Below are positions 18,190-26,388 of a stretch of 60,882 bases of DNA, piece after piece; the first letter of the stretch is position 1; each line of letters begins with the position of its first letter. This DNA comes from Candidatus Zhuqueibacterota bacterium. Its GTDB lineage: Bacteria > Zhuqueibacterota > Zhuqueibacteria > Oceanimicrobiales > Oceanimicrobiaceae. Position numbers and translations under genes: made by a program. The stretch covers positions 1-60,882 of the forward strand of contig JAJDAG010000173.1 of NCBI GenBank assembly GCA_029262005.1, read 5' to 3'. The notes beneath the pieces were generated by a model. That model was not told where the DNA came from. It made no database searches and was given only the letters and a program-made list of their open reading frames with translations.

Positions 18190-19425
18190 TTACGAATAAT
18201 TATATTTAATTAATTCTTCAAACCGCTTCTTATTGTTCGAATTTATGTAAGCATCGAAATAAGAGATTTTATTTTCGGCGTAAAGCCTGGCTAAATCCTG
18301 CTCCATCGTGTTCATTCCATGCTCACGGGATTGGTGAATGACCTGGTAAATTTCTCCAAGGTTGTTATTACGTATGGCCGCTTTGACAGCAGATGTGCAC
18401 AACAGCACTTCTTTTGCCAGAACGCGTCTGCCATCCTGGGCAGGTACCAGTTTTTGTGAAACAACACAACTCAGGACATCAGCCAGCCGCGTGCGGATAC
18501 GGTCTTGCTCGTTTGCTGGTATTTCCCCCAGAATTCTATCGATGCTTTCTATGGCGGATGAAGTGTGCAGAGTCGAAAACACTTTGTGGCCGCTGTCAAC
18601 AACTTCGAGCACAGTCATGATGGTTTCGGCATTGCGCATCTCACCGATCATGATAATGTCCGGATCCTGCCGCAAGGCCTGAATCGTGCCTTCTTTGAAC
18701 GAGTGCACGTCGCGCCCGACTTCACGATGCTTGACGATGGACTTTGCCGGCTCATGTACGTATTCGATGGGATCGGCAATGATAACGATATGCGATTCCA
18801 TGGTGCGATTATTTGCGTCGATAATTGAATCCAGTGTCGTACTTTTACCGGAGCCTGTGATACCGGTTATGAGAATGAGACCCGATTTTTGATATTTCAG
18901 GCTGAGAGCTTTTGCCACATGTTCGTTAAAACCCAGTTTTGAAAATGCGATGACTTCATCGTTGACTCGCCGCATGTTCACAGCCAGATGGGTTAAGTCG
19001 AAATAAACCGTCGCTCGAAATCGGCTCCAAAAGCTGTTTTGCGCATCTTCAACCCGGTATGAAAAATCAATATGCCGCTGCTCGAAAAGCTGTTTCCGGT
19101 CTGGTGCAGTCAGCAAATTGAGAATGAGAAAATCCGTTTCAGCAATGCTGTATTCCAGCATGGTTGGGTCCGGTGTCTTCGTACCAAATGTACGAAACCA
19201 GACCTGACTATTGCAGCCCGGGCCACCAAGGTCGATATCCGAGGCTTCAAGTTGCTTCATTCTTAGTAGAAATGCATCAAAATGACTTTTAAGAATGAGC
19301 TTGGTCTCTTCAGATTGATCTTCGAGCATTTGGACAATAAACTGCCACCTGTCTCCACCGACAACCTGAGGCTGAGCAGTATTGGCCAGACTGTTTAAGA
19401 GTTGTTTACTTTCTTGAAATGTCAT
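18190..19425 (-). CDS. pilT: PilT-type retraction ATPase
   Basis: This secretion ATPase drives pilus retraction. It has Walker A GITGSGKST (about residue 193), an Asp box with EYVHEP, Walker B DIIMIGEMRNAET and the His box LHTSSA, all matching PilT. An upstream TTG at 19455 would add 10 residues. I prefer the ATG at 19425 (MTFQESKQLL), because an AGGGGTGG stretch lies a little upstream and the extra residues look non-native. The PilT N-terminal PAS-like domain (residues 1-130) is present but divergent. It follows pilB, with a hairpin in the 153-bp gap. The presence of both a PilB and a PilT argues for a retractable type IV pilus rather than a type II secretion system. Confidence 0.92.
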   Translation of the reverse strand: MTFQESKQLLNSLANTAQPQVVGGDRWQFIVQMLEDQSEETKLILKSHFDAFLLRMKQLEASDIDLGGPGCNSQVWFRTFGTKTPDPTMLEYSIAETDFLILNLLTAPDRKQLFEQRHIDFSYRVEDAQNSFWSRFRATVYFDLTHLAVNMRRVNDEVIAFSKLGFNEHVAKALSLKYQKSGLILITGITGSGKSTTLDSIIDANNRTMESHIVIIADPIEYVHEPAKSIVKHREVGRDVHSFKEGTIQALRQDPDIIMIGEMRNAETIMTVLEVVDSGHKVFSTLHTSSAIESIDRILGEIPANEQDRIRTRLADVLSCVVSQKLVPAQDGRRVLAKEVLLCTSAVKAAIRNNNLGEIYQVIHQSREHGMNTMEQDLARLYAENKISYFDAYINSNNKKRFEELIKYNYS

Positions 19426-19548
19426 GCACAAATTTGCCACCCCTGTTTTGCCCAAGCCGGGGGTATTGGCAGCCCTTTCGTTGCTTTAAATTAGCTCTTG
19501 GTTATTACTTTCACTTATTTGTTTTCAAGTTTCAACCGTCGGTACGGC

Positions 19549-19576
19549 CCCCTCTCTTCGCTAAGCCGGAGAGGGG
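19549..19576 (-). terminator. Hairpin just after the pilB stop
   Basis: CCCCTCTC at 19549-19556 pairs with GAGAGGGG at 19569-19576 (8 GC-rich bp, 12-nt loop). On the minus strand it starts 2 nt after the TAA of pilB at 19579-19581. No T-run follows, so it is more likely an mRNA-stabilising or partial-attenuation hairpin than a strong terminator. Confidence 0.5.
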
Positions 19577-19578
19577 CA

Positions 19579-21414
19579 TTATGTCGCTTCAATAGTTGTC
19601 GAAATAATTTCGCTCATGGTCGTTACCTCGGTCATAACACGCTCCTTGCCCGACTGACGCAAAGAAAGCATCCCATTTTGTTCGGCAATGCTGCGTATTG
19701 CGTCCTCATCAACTTCATCTTTTGAGCCAATGATCTCATTGCGCATTTCGCGATTAAAAAGCAGTGCTTCGCTAATGGCAAGGCGCCCCTTGTAACCTTC
19801 GTAACATTGATCGCAGCCTGCTGCTTCGTAGAAGGACGTGCGGCTGATTTCTTCGTTTGTAAATTCCAGTCGGGCCAAATCGTCCGGGTCCGGATTGCCG
19901 AGCGGGCGTTTGCAGTAGTCGCAGAGTTTGCGCACCAACCGCTGCGCCATGATCAGTTTGATTGCGTTGGCAATAAGGAAAGGCTCAACACCCAGCATAT
20001 AAAGCCGGGAAATAGCGCTTGGTGCATCATTGGTATGCAAGGTGGAAAATGTAAGGTGGCCCGTGTTCGATAGCGAAATGGCGATTTCCGCAGATTTGAG
20101 GTCACGCATTTCCCCCACCATCACAATATCCGGATCGTGTCGCAGGATAGAGCGCAGGGCACTGTCAAAATTGAGTTTTGGATTGAGCTTAATCTGTCTG
20201 GCCCCATGGATCAGATATTCGACCGGCTCTTCGACGGTCAGCACGTTTTTGCTCGTGTCCATAACATGGCTCAGAGCCGCCACCAGCGTTGTGCTCTTGC
20301 CACTACCAGTCGGACCAGTGAGAATGACCATGCCTTGCGGCTGAGCGATGGCGGTGTTGAAATCACGCAGAGCCTGTTCCGGAAGTCCGATTTTATTGAG
20401 ATCCGTTATCACCTTGCGGTCGTCCAGAACACGAATTACCACACTTTCAAAACGTCGGTCGAATTCGATTCCGACAATGGGGATAACCGAAACACGATAG
20501 CGGATATAAAAACCATCAATTTTGCGTTGAATGAAGCCGTCCTGAGCAATCGAGCGGTCGAAACGGTCGATATTGACCGAACGATCTTTGACAACAGCAA
20601 TGAGCGCTTCCGGCCTGATTTCAGTTTGCGTATACCAATGAATCAACTTGCCGTCAATCCTGAAATATATTTCAGTGGCAGTACTGTCTTTTGGAATTAC
20701 ATGAATATCACTGGCGCCGCGGCGCACTGCTTCCACAAGCATGCCTTCAACCAGATTGACCAGACGGCTTTTGTTGATTTCCGAGTCCAGCGCCTCTTCG
20801 TCAACCTGCTTTGCATCATCTTCGAAAATCTCGGTTTCCTCAGACTCATCAAAGATACGCTGCAGGAATTCATTGTTTGAGTGGAAAACTTCGTGAATGA
20901 GCTTCTCGATTTCATCCAGCGGTGCGTAAGCAATGTCAAAGTCTGCAATATCAAGCTTTCTGGCAATGGTATGCAATCCCTGATTGGTTGGATCGCCGGT
21001 AACCAGCACCAATACATCGCGTTTATAGTCGTGCCATTTAAAAGGAAGTATTTTATTGGTCAGCAATTCGCTGGACATTTCATCTTCCATGGCAAAAACG
21101 AATTCTTTAATAAAATCAATGCGGGCTCTGTCTTCCTTAACTTGTTCCAGATCAATAATTTGGAAACCGTATAGCTTGGACATTTCAACGAAAATAGCAT
21201 GTCGATTGATATTCAGATCTTCAATCAGGATATCGATGAGTTTCCGTTTTGAGTTGCGCGGCTCTCTGCTCTGGATGTCGGCTGCTTTTTGCAGTGTCTG
21301 ATCGCTGACAATGCCCCTTTCAATGAGGGTTTGTGACAACCTGCCAAATCCTTTTTGGGCCGGCTTAAGGTTTATTTCTTCCGTGATTGTGGGTTTTTCA
21401 GCTTTTTTAATCAT
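19579..21414 (-). CDS. pilB: PilB-type pilus assembly ATPase
   Basis: This hexameric ATPase powers pilus extension. The protein starts with an N-terminal MshEN/GspE_N-like domain (about 25-170: FGRLSQTLIERGIVSDQTLQKA). A GspE core with Walker A GPTGSGKST (about 375), DPDIVMVGEMRD (Walker B), LHTNDAPSAISRL (His box) and VRKLCDYCKR follows. The tetracysteine zinc site is CDYC...CDQC near 510-545. The length of 611 is in range. The ATG at 21414 has AAGGTAACG about 11 nt upstream. It is 12 bp after pilC and the order pilC-pilB-pilT is compact, so the genes are probably co-transcribed. Confidence 0.95.
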   Translation of the reverse strand: MIKKAEKPTITEEINLKPAQKGFGRLSQTLIERGIVSDQTLQKAADIQSREPRNSKRKLIDILIEDLNINRHAIFVEMSKLYGFQIIDLEQVKEDRARIDFIKEFVFAMEDEMSSELLTNKILPFKWHDYKRDVLVLVTGDPTNQGLHTIARKLDIADFDIAYAPLDEIEKLIHEVFHSNNEFLQRIFDESEETEIFEDDAKQVDEEALDSEINKSRLVNLVEGMLVEAVRRGASDIHVIPKDSTATEIYFRIDGKLIHWYTQTEIRPEALIAVVKDRSVNIDRFDRSIAQDGFIQRKIDGFYIRYRVSVIPIVGIEFDRRFESVVIRVLDDRKVITDLNKIGLPEQALRDFNTAIAQPQGMVILTGPTGSGKSTTLVAALSHVMDTSKNVLTVEEPVEYLIHGARQIKLNPKLNFDSALRSILRHDPDIVMVGEMRDLKSAEIAISLSNTGHLTFSTLHTNDAPSAISRLYMLGVEPFLIANAIKLIMAQRLVRKLCDYCKRPLGNPDPDDLARLEFTNEEISRTSFYEAAGCDQCYEGYKGRLAISEALLFNREMRNEIIGSKDEVDEDAIRSIAEQNGMLSLRQSGKERVMTEVTTMSEIISTTIEAT

Positions 21415-21426
21415 TCTGTTTTTACG

Positions 21427-22770
21427 TTACCTTGATAATGGCGAGGCTGGACTGACGAATCCGATTTCTGAAGAAACGATGGTCAATGCAATAATCATGA
21501 TGGTGATGACCACGGAAATCAAAATGTTGACAACATCGACGAGTCCGGCCATTTTATGTTTGTTTTCTTTCTCGTAATAGTTGGCCAGTTGTCGGGCGCT
21601 TTGCCGCAATGTCCCGGACTCTTCGCCCGATCTAAGGCGCCGAACCGCAGTTAAGGTGAAGCAATTTGTCCGGTTCAGGCATTCTACAAAACTGCGACCT
21701 TCTCTTAACATTGTTGGTAAAACGATGCCCGTAATTTGCTTTTCTATGTATTTGTTCCGGCACGATTCTGCCGCAACCCGTATGGCGGCAATATTTTCTC
21801 CGGAGCTGCTGTACAGTGAATAGAGTACCCTGCTGAAAATTTCAATGCTGGTTTTGTGCATGATTGAGCCGAGTATTGGAACTCGAATCAGAACCCTGTC
21901 AAAATTATACCTGCCTTTTTCGGTGCGAATCCATTTCAGAAACAGCCAGAAAGGTATGACAATGGCAGCGAAAATGTAGAACCAGTAGCTTTGCAGAAAC
22001 TGACTCAAATCGAGCGTTGCTTTTGTTAATGGCGGAATCGCGATATCGTGCTTGATAAGCATGTCGGTCATTTTGGGAAAGATGTAGATGACATAGAATC
22101 CCATGGCAGCGATCATGGCGACAACCACAACGATGGGCATGATCAGCACAGAGCGCAGGTTGCTGCGGAATTCTTCTTCTCTCTCCAGGAACTTCGCGGT
22201 GCTCTCATAGATCTCAGCCATGTTGCCGCTTGTAGAAGCAACGGCCAACATGTGACAGGTGAAGCGGCCAAACACATCAGCATGTTTACTGAAGACTGTA
22301 TCGCCTTCATTGCCTGCTTTGAGGTCTTTTTGAATATCTGAGATTGTTTCACGCAGGCGCCTGTTGTCGGTATCCGAACCGACCAGGGTCAAAATTTCAT
22401 CGTAAGGGAATTTTTCCCGCAACAGATCGGCGCAAATCCGAATGAACAGCACCAAATCTTTGGTGGGTACCTTAAATTTGAAGTTGAAGAGTTTCTTTCG
22501 TACATAGAAAACACGATAGCCCATTTTTGTCAGGGCGTTATGCAACTCCTCTTCTGAAAAAGCCTTTTGTTCGCCTTGCAGCGGTTTTTCAGTCCCTCTT
22601 TGAACCTTGTATACGAAAACGCTCTTCTGTTCAATGTTGTCAATACGGATGCCTTTGGCCTTGACCACCTTCTGCAGTTTGGCTTTGGCTGTTTTGCTGT
22701 CCGGGCTGAAAAGCGTGCCTTGAATCAGCTTGCCGTTGACGTTTTTACCTGTGTATCTGAATTCCGGCAT
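21427..22770 (-). CDS. pilC: PilC-type inner-membrane platform protein
   Basis: This polytopic platform protein is the inner-membrane site on which the pilus is assembled by the PilB and PilT motors. It starts MPEFRYTGKNVNGKLIQGTL, a standard beginning for the family. It has two T2SSF domains, each with the helix pattern before and after a membrane span: spans near 205-230 (LIMPIVVVVAMIAAMGFYVIYIF), 260-285 and 410-440. The conserved RRLRSGEESGTLRQS motif is near 380. An extra ~60-residue N-terminal portion contains a basic GYRVFYVRKKLFNFKF stretch. The length of 447 is a little above the usual ~405. The gap to pilin is 138 bp and holds hairpins. Confidence 0.94.
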   Translation of the reverse strand: MPEFRYTGKNVNGKLIQGTLFSPDSKTAKAKLQKVVKAKGIRIDNIEQKSVFVYKVQRGTEKPLQGEQKAFSEEELHNALTKMGYRVFYVRKKLFNFKFKVPTKDLVLFIRICADLLREKFPYDEILTLVGSDTDNRRLRETISDIQKDLKAGNEGDTVFSKHADVFGRFTCHMLAVASTSGNMAEIYESTAKFLEREEEFRSNLRSVLIMPIVVVVAMIAAMGFYVIYIFPKMTDMLIKHDIAIPPLTKATLDLSQFLQSYWFYIFAAIVIPFWLFLKWIRTEKGRYNFDRVLIRVPILGSIMHKTSIEIFSRVLYSLYSSSGENIAAIRVAAESCRNKYIEKQITGIVLPTMLREGRSFVECLNRTNCFTLTAVRRLRSGEESGTLRQSARQLANYYEKENKHKMAGLVDVVNILISVVITIMIIALTIVSSEIGFVSPASPLSR

Positions 22771-22830
22771 TGTATTGGATTATATTGTTCTTTTTGTTAT
22801 TGCGGCCCGGCCGCGTGATAATACAGCAAG

Positions 22831-22866
22831 CGGGCAGGTAGCGCGTTGTGTGCCTCTACCTGCCCG
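22831..22866 (-). terminator. Strong hairpin between pilin and pilC
   Basis: CGGGCAGGTAG at 22831-22841 pairs perfectly with CTACCTGCCCG at 22856-22866 (11 bp, 14-nt loop). On the minus strand it follows the pilin stop at 22909. The DNA after it has no T-run on the minus strand. It may protect the 3' end of an abundant pilin transcript, or partly terminate. A second hairpin, AATTCAC (22867-22873) with GTGAATT (22880-22886), sits directly before it, and a GC palindrome lies at 22802-22814. Confidence 0.55.
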
Positions 22867-22908
22867 AATTCACAGAAAAGTGAATTATTTCACCTCGCTG
22901 GTTTGACT

Positions 22909-23289
22909 TCACTGGGTGATAGTTGGCGTCCCTAATGAATCATTATATACCGTCATTGCAACTGTCAATGGCGTGCCTTCAATACCTATGCCAGTGATGT
23001 TGAAATCGTTGGCATTTACAGTACCGATTCTAATGGTACCATTGGCGTTGGTAGAGTCAATGTTCAGGCTTGCCAGTGTAAGGCCAGTGAAAGCCTGGCC
23101 ACCACCGCCCATTACGGTTGGCTTGCGGTACCATTCACGCGCGCGGGTTGCGACATGCAAAACATCTTGCATCACTGCGTCCTGGTTTGCCGTCACCGCG
23201 CTTTCTTCAAACATCTGAATACCAATTACCACTGCAATACCAACGATAATGGCGCTTAATACTACCAGCAAAAGTTGTTGTTGTCCCAT
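22909..23289 (-). CDS. Major pilin-like protein with leaderless N-terminus
   Basis: This is a small protein (126 aa). It starts Met-Gly-Gln-Gln-Gln, followed by a long hydrophobic helix (QLLLVVLSAIIVGIAVVIGI), a helical stretch (NQDAVMQDVLHVATRAREWY) and a small Gly/Thr/Asn-rich beta domain. The size, the arrangement and the place upstream of pilC-pilB-pilT indicate a structural pilin. It has no basic prepilin leader and no Glu at position 5. If the prepilin peptidase cut after Gly2, the leader would be only two residues. The ATG at 23289 has a GGAGAAATATCTC context, with AAGGAG about 9 nt before it. It has its own upstream region and hairpins on both sides, suggesting separate high expression. 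Confidence 0.7.
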   Translation of the reverse strand: MGQQQLLLVVLSAIIVGIAVVIGIQMFEESAVTANQDAVMQDVLHVATRAREWYRKPTVMGGGGQAFTGLTLASLNIDSTNANGTIRIGTVNANDFNITGIGIEGTPLTVAMTVYNDSLGTPTITQ

Positions 23290-23370
23290 GAGATATTTCT
23301 CCTTAGGCTAAAATGTAAATAGTGAATAATCTTTTTATTCGAAACTGTATGTTAATCCCCCGGTAATGCT

Positions 23371-23383
23371 ATCACCTCCTTTT
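23371..23383 (-). promoter_or_regulatory. Extended Shine-Dalgarno-like sequence far from the pilin start
   Basis: On the minus strand these bases read AAAAGGAGGTGAT, a nearly full match to the anti-SD end of 16S rRNA. It lies about 80 nt before the pilin ATG at 23289, which has its own AAGGAG. No convincing gene starts right after it; a short frame from a GTG overlapping the motif stops after seven codons. It may be a ribosome-standby or leader-peptide signal. Confidence 0.4.
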
Positions 23384-23485
23384 GGACCCCGCGGCGGCCA
23401 CAACTGCTTGTTTCAGGACCATAACCTGTGTAGAGCAGGATGTCCATTTATTTATCTGCGTCTTCCTTTATTAATCTTAATCATC

Positions 23486-25975
23486 TCAAGTGTACGAGTC
23501 TCTGGAACGCGCTATTTGAACATTGAAGTTCGAAAACAGGGTTCTCTCAAAGTTCTTTTTCAATACATTGACAATATTTTCCACAGATTGGAACCGCTTA
23601 TCAGGTTTTTGTTCCAAACACTTCAAAACCAGCGCATCACAAAATTTTGGAATATTGGGGCTCAGTTCTGATGGGGAAAGCGGCATTTTCTGCGTGTTCG
23701 CATCATTCATTGAAGAAAAACTCGTTTCCAAAAAAGGATGTCTTTGGGTTAACGCCTCATACATAAGCACGCCCATTGCAAAGATGTCGCTTCGTCCATC
23801 AACGCCGTGTCCCGCCACTTGCTCGGGTGCAAGGTAGGCGCTTTGGGCCGTGAGGTTACTAAACAGAGCGCCCGGTATGAGGAAGTCCAATAGTTTTCCT
23901 TCGTCATTTGCGCCAAGCAGAACATTGCTTGGTTTCAGATTCAGGTGAAAAAAACCAAGCCGATGCCCATATTGCAAGCCTTTGAAAATCTGGTAAATTG
24001 CCTTGATAAACCGGTCCGGGTTGAAGGCATTGCCATTGCTGAACATTTGGGTCAGTGGTGTGCCTTCAACGTATTCACGGGCGATGTAAGTCAGTCCGTG
24101 GTCTTCGTCAACTTCGTAAATTGTGACTATATTCGGGTGGTTAAGCTGCCCCAGTGTTTTGGCAAACTGATAAAATTCCTGTTTTTCCGCGTTGTTTGCC
24201 GGCAGCGAATTAAATACATCCGATTGAATCACTTTCAGAATAACAAACCGGTGCAGGTCTGCATCTTTGGCCTTATACACTTTGATAACACCCTTGCCAC
24301 CCAATTCAGCAAGCAATTCGAAACGGCTGATTTTTCGTATGTAACCGAACTTCAATTCATCGGTTGGGTTTCGCCAGGATACTTCGTGCAGGCTAAGAAC
24401 TTCGTTAATATATTTAAGCCTGAATTGACCGATTGAGTTTAGTTTGAAGCGGTTAGAACTTTTGACTTCACGATAGGCCTTCGCCCCGAGGCAGATCCTG
24501 TTGGTTTTACGAAGTGTCTTGCCATAAACCGCACGGTCTTCGGGGGCCAAATCTTTTTCTGTTACAGTGGCGAGTTTGATGCCTGTGCTGAGATCGCGCA
24601 GGGTTTGCCCGTTATTGTTTATGAGTCCATCGCGTGAATGATGAATTCCGAAAGAAACGTGGAGATGCTCTGACGGCTCGTTCACAAAATTGTAACGATT
24701 CAGTTTGTTAAGGAAATCAACAGCCAGGGCTACGGATTGAATGACATCTGTGGCGACAATGACCAGGCCGTTGGCAGCGCACCAAGCACTGCTCATTTGG
24801 TACTTTTCAAGAAAATCCGCTAACATTACAAGGAGCTTTTTTCGCACTTGCGTAACATGTGCAGAACCATATTGATGCTCAAAGTCATCAAAGTTGGTCA
24901 TTTCTATGACGATGAGAATTTCTGCCTTTGCCGGGAACTCAATGCTGCTGGTTTCTACTTCCTCATCAGTAAAAATTGAACCACCTTGCTTTTGAAAGTC
25001 TTCATAGGTCAGAGAAGATTTAGAGCACAGACTTTTCCCTGATAAACTCTCAAATGAACTGAGCTTGGCAAGCACTTCTCGGCCCAGATGGAACGTCTCG
25101 CCAGCCTTGGAACTGGTCTTTGCGGCAGACGATCCAACAGCGATTTGCTGTGTTTCAGTGGCCTCCGGCTCTTCTGTCTTTTCAATATCTGCTACGTGAA
25201 GTCCACCCCAATATGCTTTGTCCTGAAGAAAACGCCTCAGCTCCAGGTGATATGCAATATCCTGCAACTTGCTAAAGGTTGTCTGGTTTTTCAGGAAGTC
25301 CTTAACGAATTGGCGATCGATGAAGCTGAAACTGTGCTGCTGGTTCTTTACTTCGCAATCGAACTTCCTTTCCAGATATGTGTCGCATAAATGCTTTTGC
25401 AGTGTGGCGTTGTTTTCTGCTGTGTCAATAAGCTTTTTGAGCAGGACAGTGGCCTCGTGGAATGCTCCGGTCTGCCACGATGATTGCATAAACAATTTCA
25501 GGCTTCCAGGTTGGTAATCACCTCTGCTCAACATTGTTGCGGTAATCTCTCTACACTTATCAAGTTCATTCTGGCGGTAATATGCCTCACTGAGATATTC
25601 TGCCAAATTATTGAAGTTCGGGCTGTTGTGATTTAAGGCCATTTCATAGATTTGCATGGCGCCCGTGTCGTCCCTTCTTTCGCTCAAAAAAGTATCTGCC
25701 AGCACATGGTATATCTCCGCATTGTTCGGTTCATGTTGGATGGCTTTCTGGTACACTTCGAGAGCAAAGTGGTCAAACTGTTTCAAACCGATAAAGGCCT
25801 TGCTCAAATTCGTGTAGATATGCTTGCTTGCCACCTTGAATTCAAGCAACTGTTTGTATCGTTTTGCTGCCTCTGTATAGAGTCCTTTTTCGAGGTAAGC
25901 ATCGCCCAGAGCGGAGATCATCACAATTAAATCTCTGCTTATTTTGCCATCAGAACGCATTGATAGTCGCTTCAA
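23486..25975 (-). CDS. TPR / degenerate cyclase-like / pseudokinase protein (module B)
   Basis: This is the paralogue of 2036-4471, 829 aa. TPR repeats occupy about residues 15-200. Residues about 348-545 resemble a class III nucleotide cyclase domain: ILIVIEMTNFDDF stands where DIVGFT would be, and LHVSFGIHHSRDG stands where the RIGIHTG motif would be. The metal-binding Asp is replaced by Glu, so it is probably inactive. The kinase fold (553-829) has VILK for VAIK and an HPNIV strand, but HLNLKPSN for HRDLKPEN, DFL for DFG, and Phe at the alpha-C Glu position. It is thus probably a pseudokinase. It overlaps the previous TPR gene by 4 bp (ATGA) and is followed by 196 bp and then the pilin gene. 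The N-terminal TPRs match the protein-interaction role proposed for module A. Confidence 0.8.
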   Translation of the reverse strand: MKRLSMRSDGKISRDLIVMISALGDAYLEKGLYTEAAKRYKQLLEFKVASKHIYTNLSKAFIGLKQFDHFALEVYQKAIQHEPNNAEIYHVLADTFLSERRDDTGAMQIYEMALNHNSPNFNNLAEYLSEAYYRQNELDKCREITATMLSRGDYQPGSLKLFMQSSWQTGAFHEATVLLKKLIDTAENNATLQKHLCDTYLERKFDCEVKNQQHSFSFIDRQFVKDFLKNQTTFSKLQDIAYHLELRRFLQDKAYWGGLHVADIEKTEEPEATETQQIAVGSSAAKTSSKAGETFHLGREVLAKLSSFESLSGKSLCSKSSLTYEDFQKQGGSIFTDEEVETSSIEFPAKAEILIVIEMTNFDDFEHQYGSAHVTQVRKKLLVMLADFLEKYQMSSAWCAANGLVIVATDVIQSVALAVDFLNKLNRYNFVNEPSEHLHVSFGIHHSRDGLINNNGQTLRDLSTGIKLATVTEKDLAPEDRAVYGKTLRKTNRICLGAKAYREVKSSNRFKLNSIGQFRLKYINEVLSLHEVSWRNPTDELKFGYIRKISRFELLAELGGKGVIKVYKAKDADLHRFVILKVIQSDVFNSLPANNAEKQEFYQFAKTLGQLNHPNIVTIYEVDEDHGLTYIAREYVEGTPLTQMFSNGNAFNPDRFIKAIYQIFKGLQYGHRLGFFHLNLKPSNVLLGANDEGKLLDFLIPGALFSNLTAQSAYLAPEQVAGHGVDGRSDIFAMGVLMYEALTQRHPFLETSFSSMNDANTQKMPLSPSELSPNIPKFCDALVLKCLEQKPDKRFQSVENIVNVLKKNFERTLFSNFNVQIARSRDSYT

Positions 25976-26382
25976 ACTCCATTAGGTGCGTATTGCTTTA
26001 AGCGTTTTAATTCTTTGTTTACTGCTTTCTCTATAAGTCGTATTGCTTCTGTGTCTTTTCTGCCTTCAACGATGTAATGTTTCGCAATCACGGTGTACAA
26101 TTCATCTCGCCATTCAAACGGAATTTTGAATTTTACAATAAATTCGAATATCTTGACAGCTTTTCTGTCTCGCCGGTTTTCGAGATAGTAAATACGTGCA
26201 AGCTTCCGGTAGAGCTGCATTTTTTCAGGATTCTGTTGCAGCAGCGATTCCAATAAATTGCGGGCCCGTGCTGATTTACCACGCCAGATTAAAAGGTTGG
26301 CCCGTTGCTCCGGCGTGAACAATACAATACCAAAAATAGCGACAATACTAATCAACCCTAATGGCAACCATATAAATGTCAC
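25972..26382 (-). CDS. Short TPR membrane protein (module B)
   Basis: This 136-residue protein starts with an N-terminal membrane span (LPLGLISIVAIFGIVLF, about residues 6-22). It continues with helical TPR-like repeats (ANLLIWRGKSARARNLLE, KLARIYYLENRRDRKAVKIF, HYIVEGRKDTEAIRL). It aligns along its full length with the last ~135 residues of the module-A protein at 4468-6294, span included. The large periplasmic TPR part of that protein is absent here. The gene may be a truncated or slimmed version. It follows the PP2C gene by 6 bp and overlaps the pseudokinase gene by 4 bp. The helices probably face the cytoplasm and could dock the pseudokinase. Confidence 0.75.
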   Translation of the reverse strand: MTFIWLPLGLISIVAIFGIVLFTPEQRANLLIWRGKSARARNLLESLLQQNPEKMQLYRKLARIYYLENRRDRKAVKIFEFIVKFKIPFEWRDELYTVIAKHYIVEGRKDTEAIRLIEKAVNKELKRLKQYAPNGV

Positions 26383-26388
26383 AACAGC

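Noticed and set aside
23371-23390. Plus-strand ATCACCTCCTTTT looks like the 3' end of 16S rRNA
   Set aside because: There is no rRNA sequence before it; on the minus strand it is simply an extended Shine-Dalgarno-like motif.
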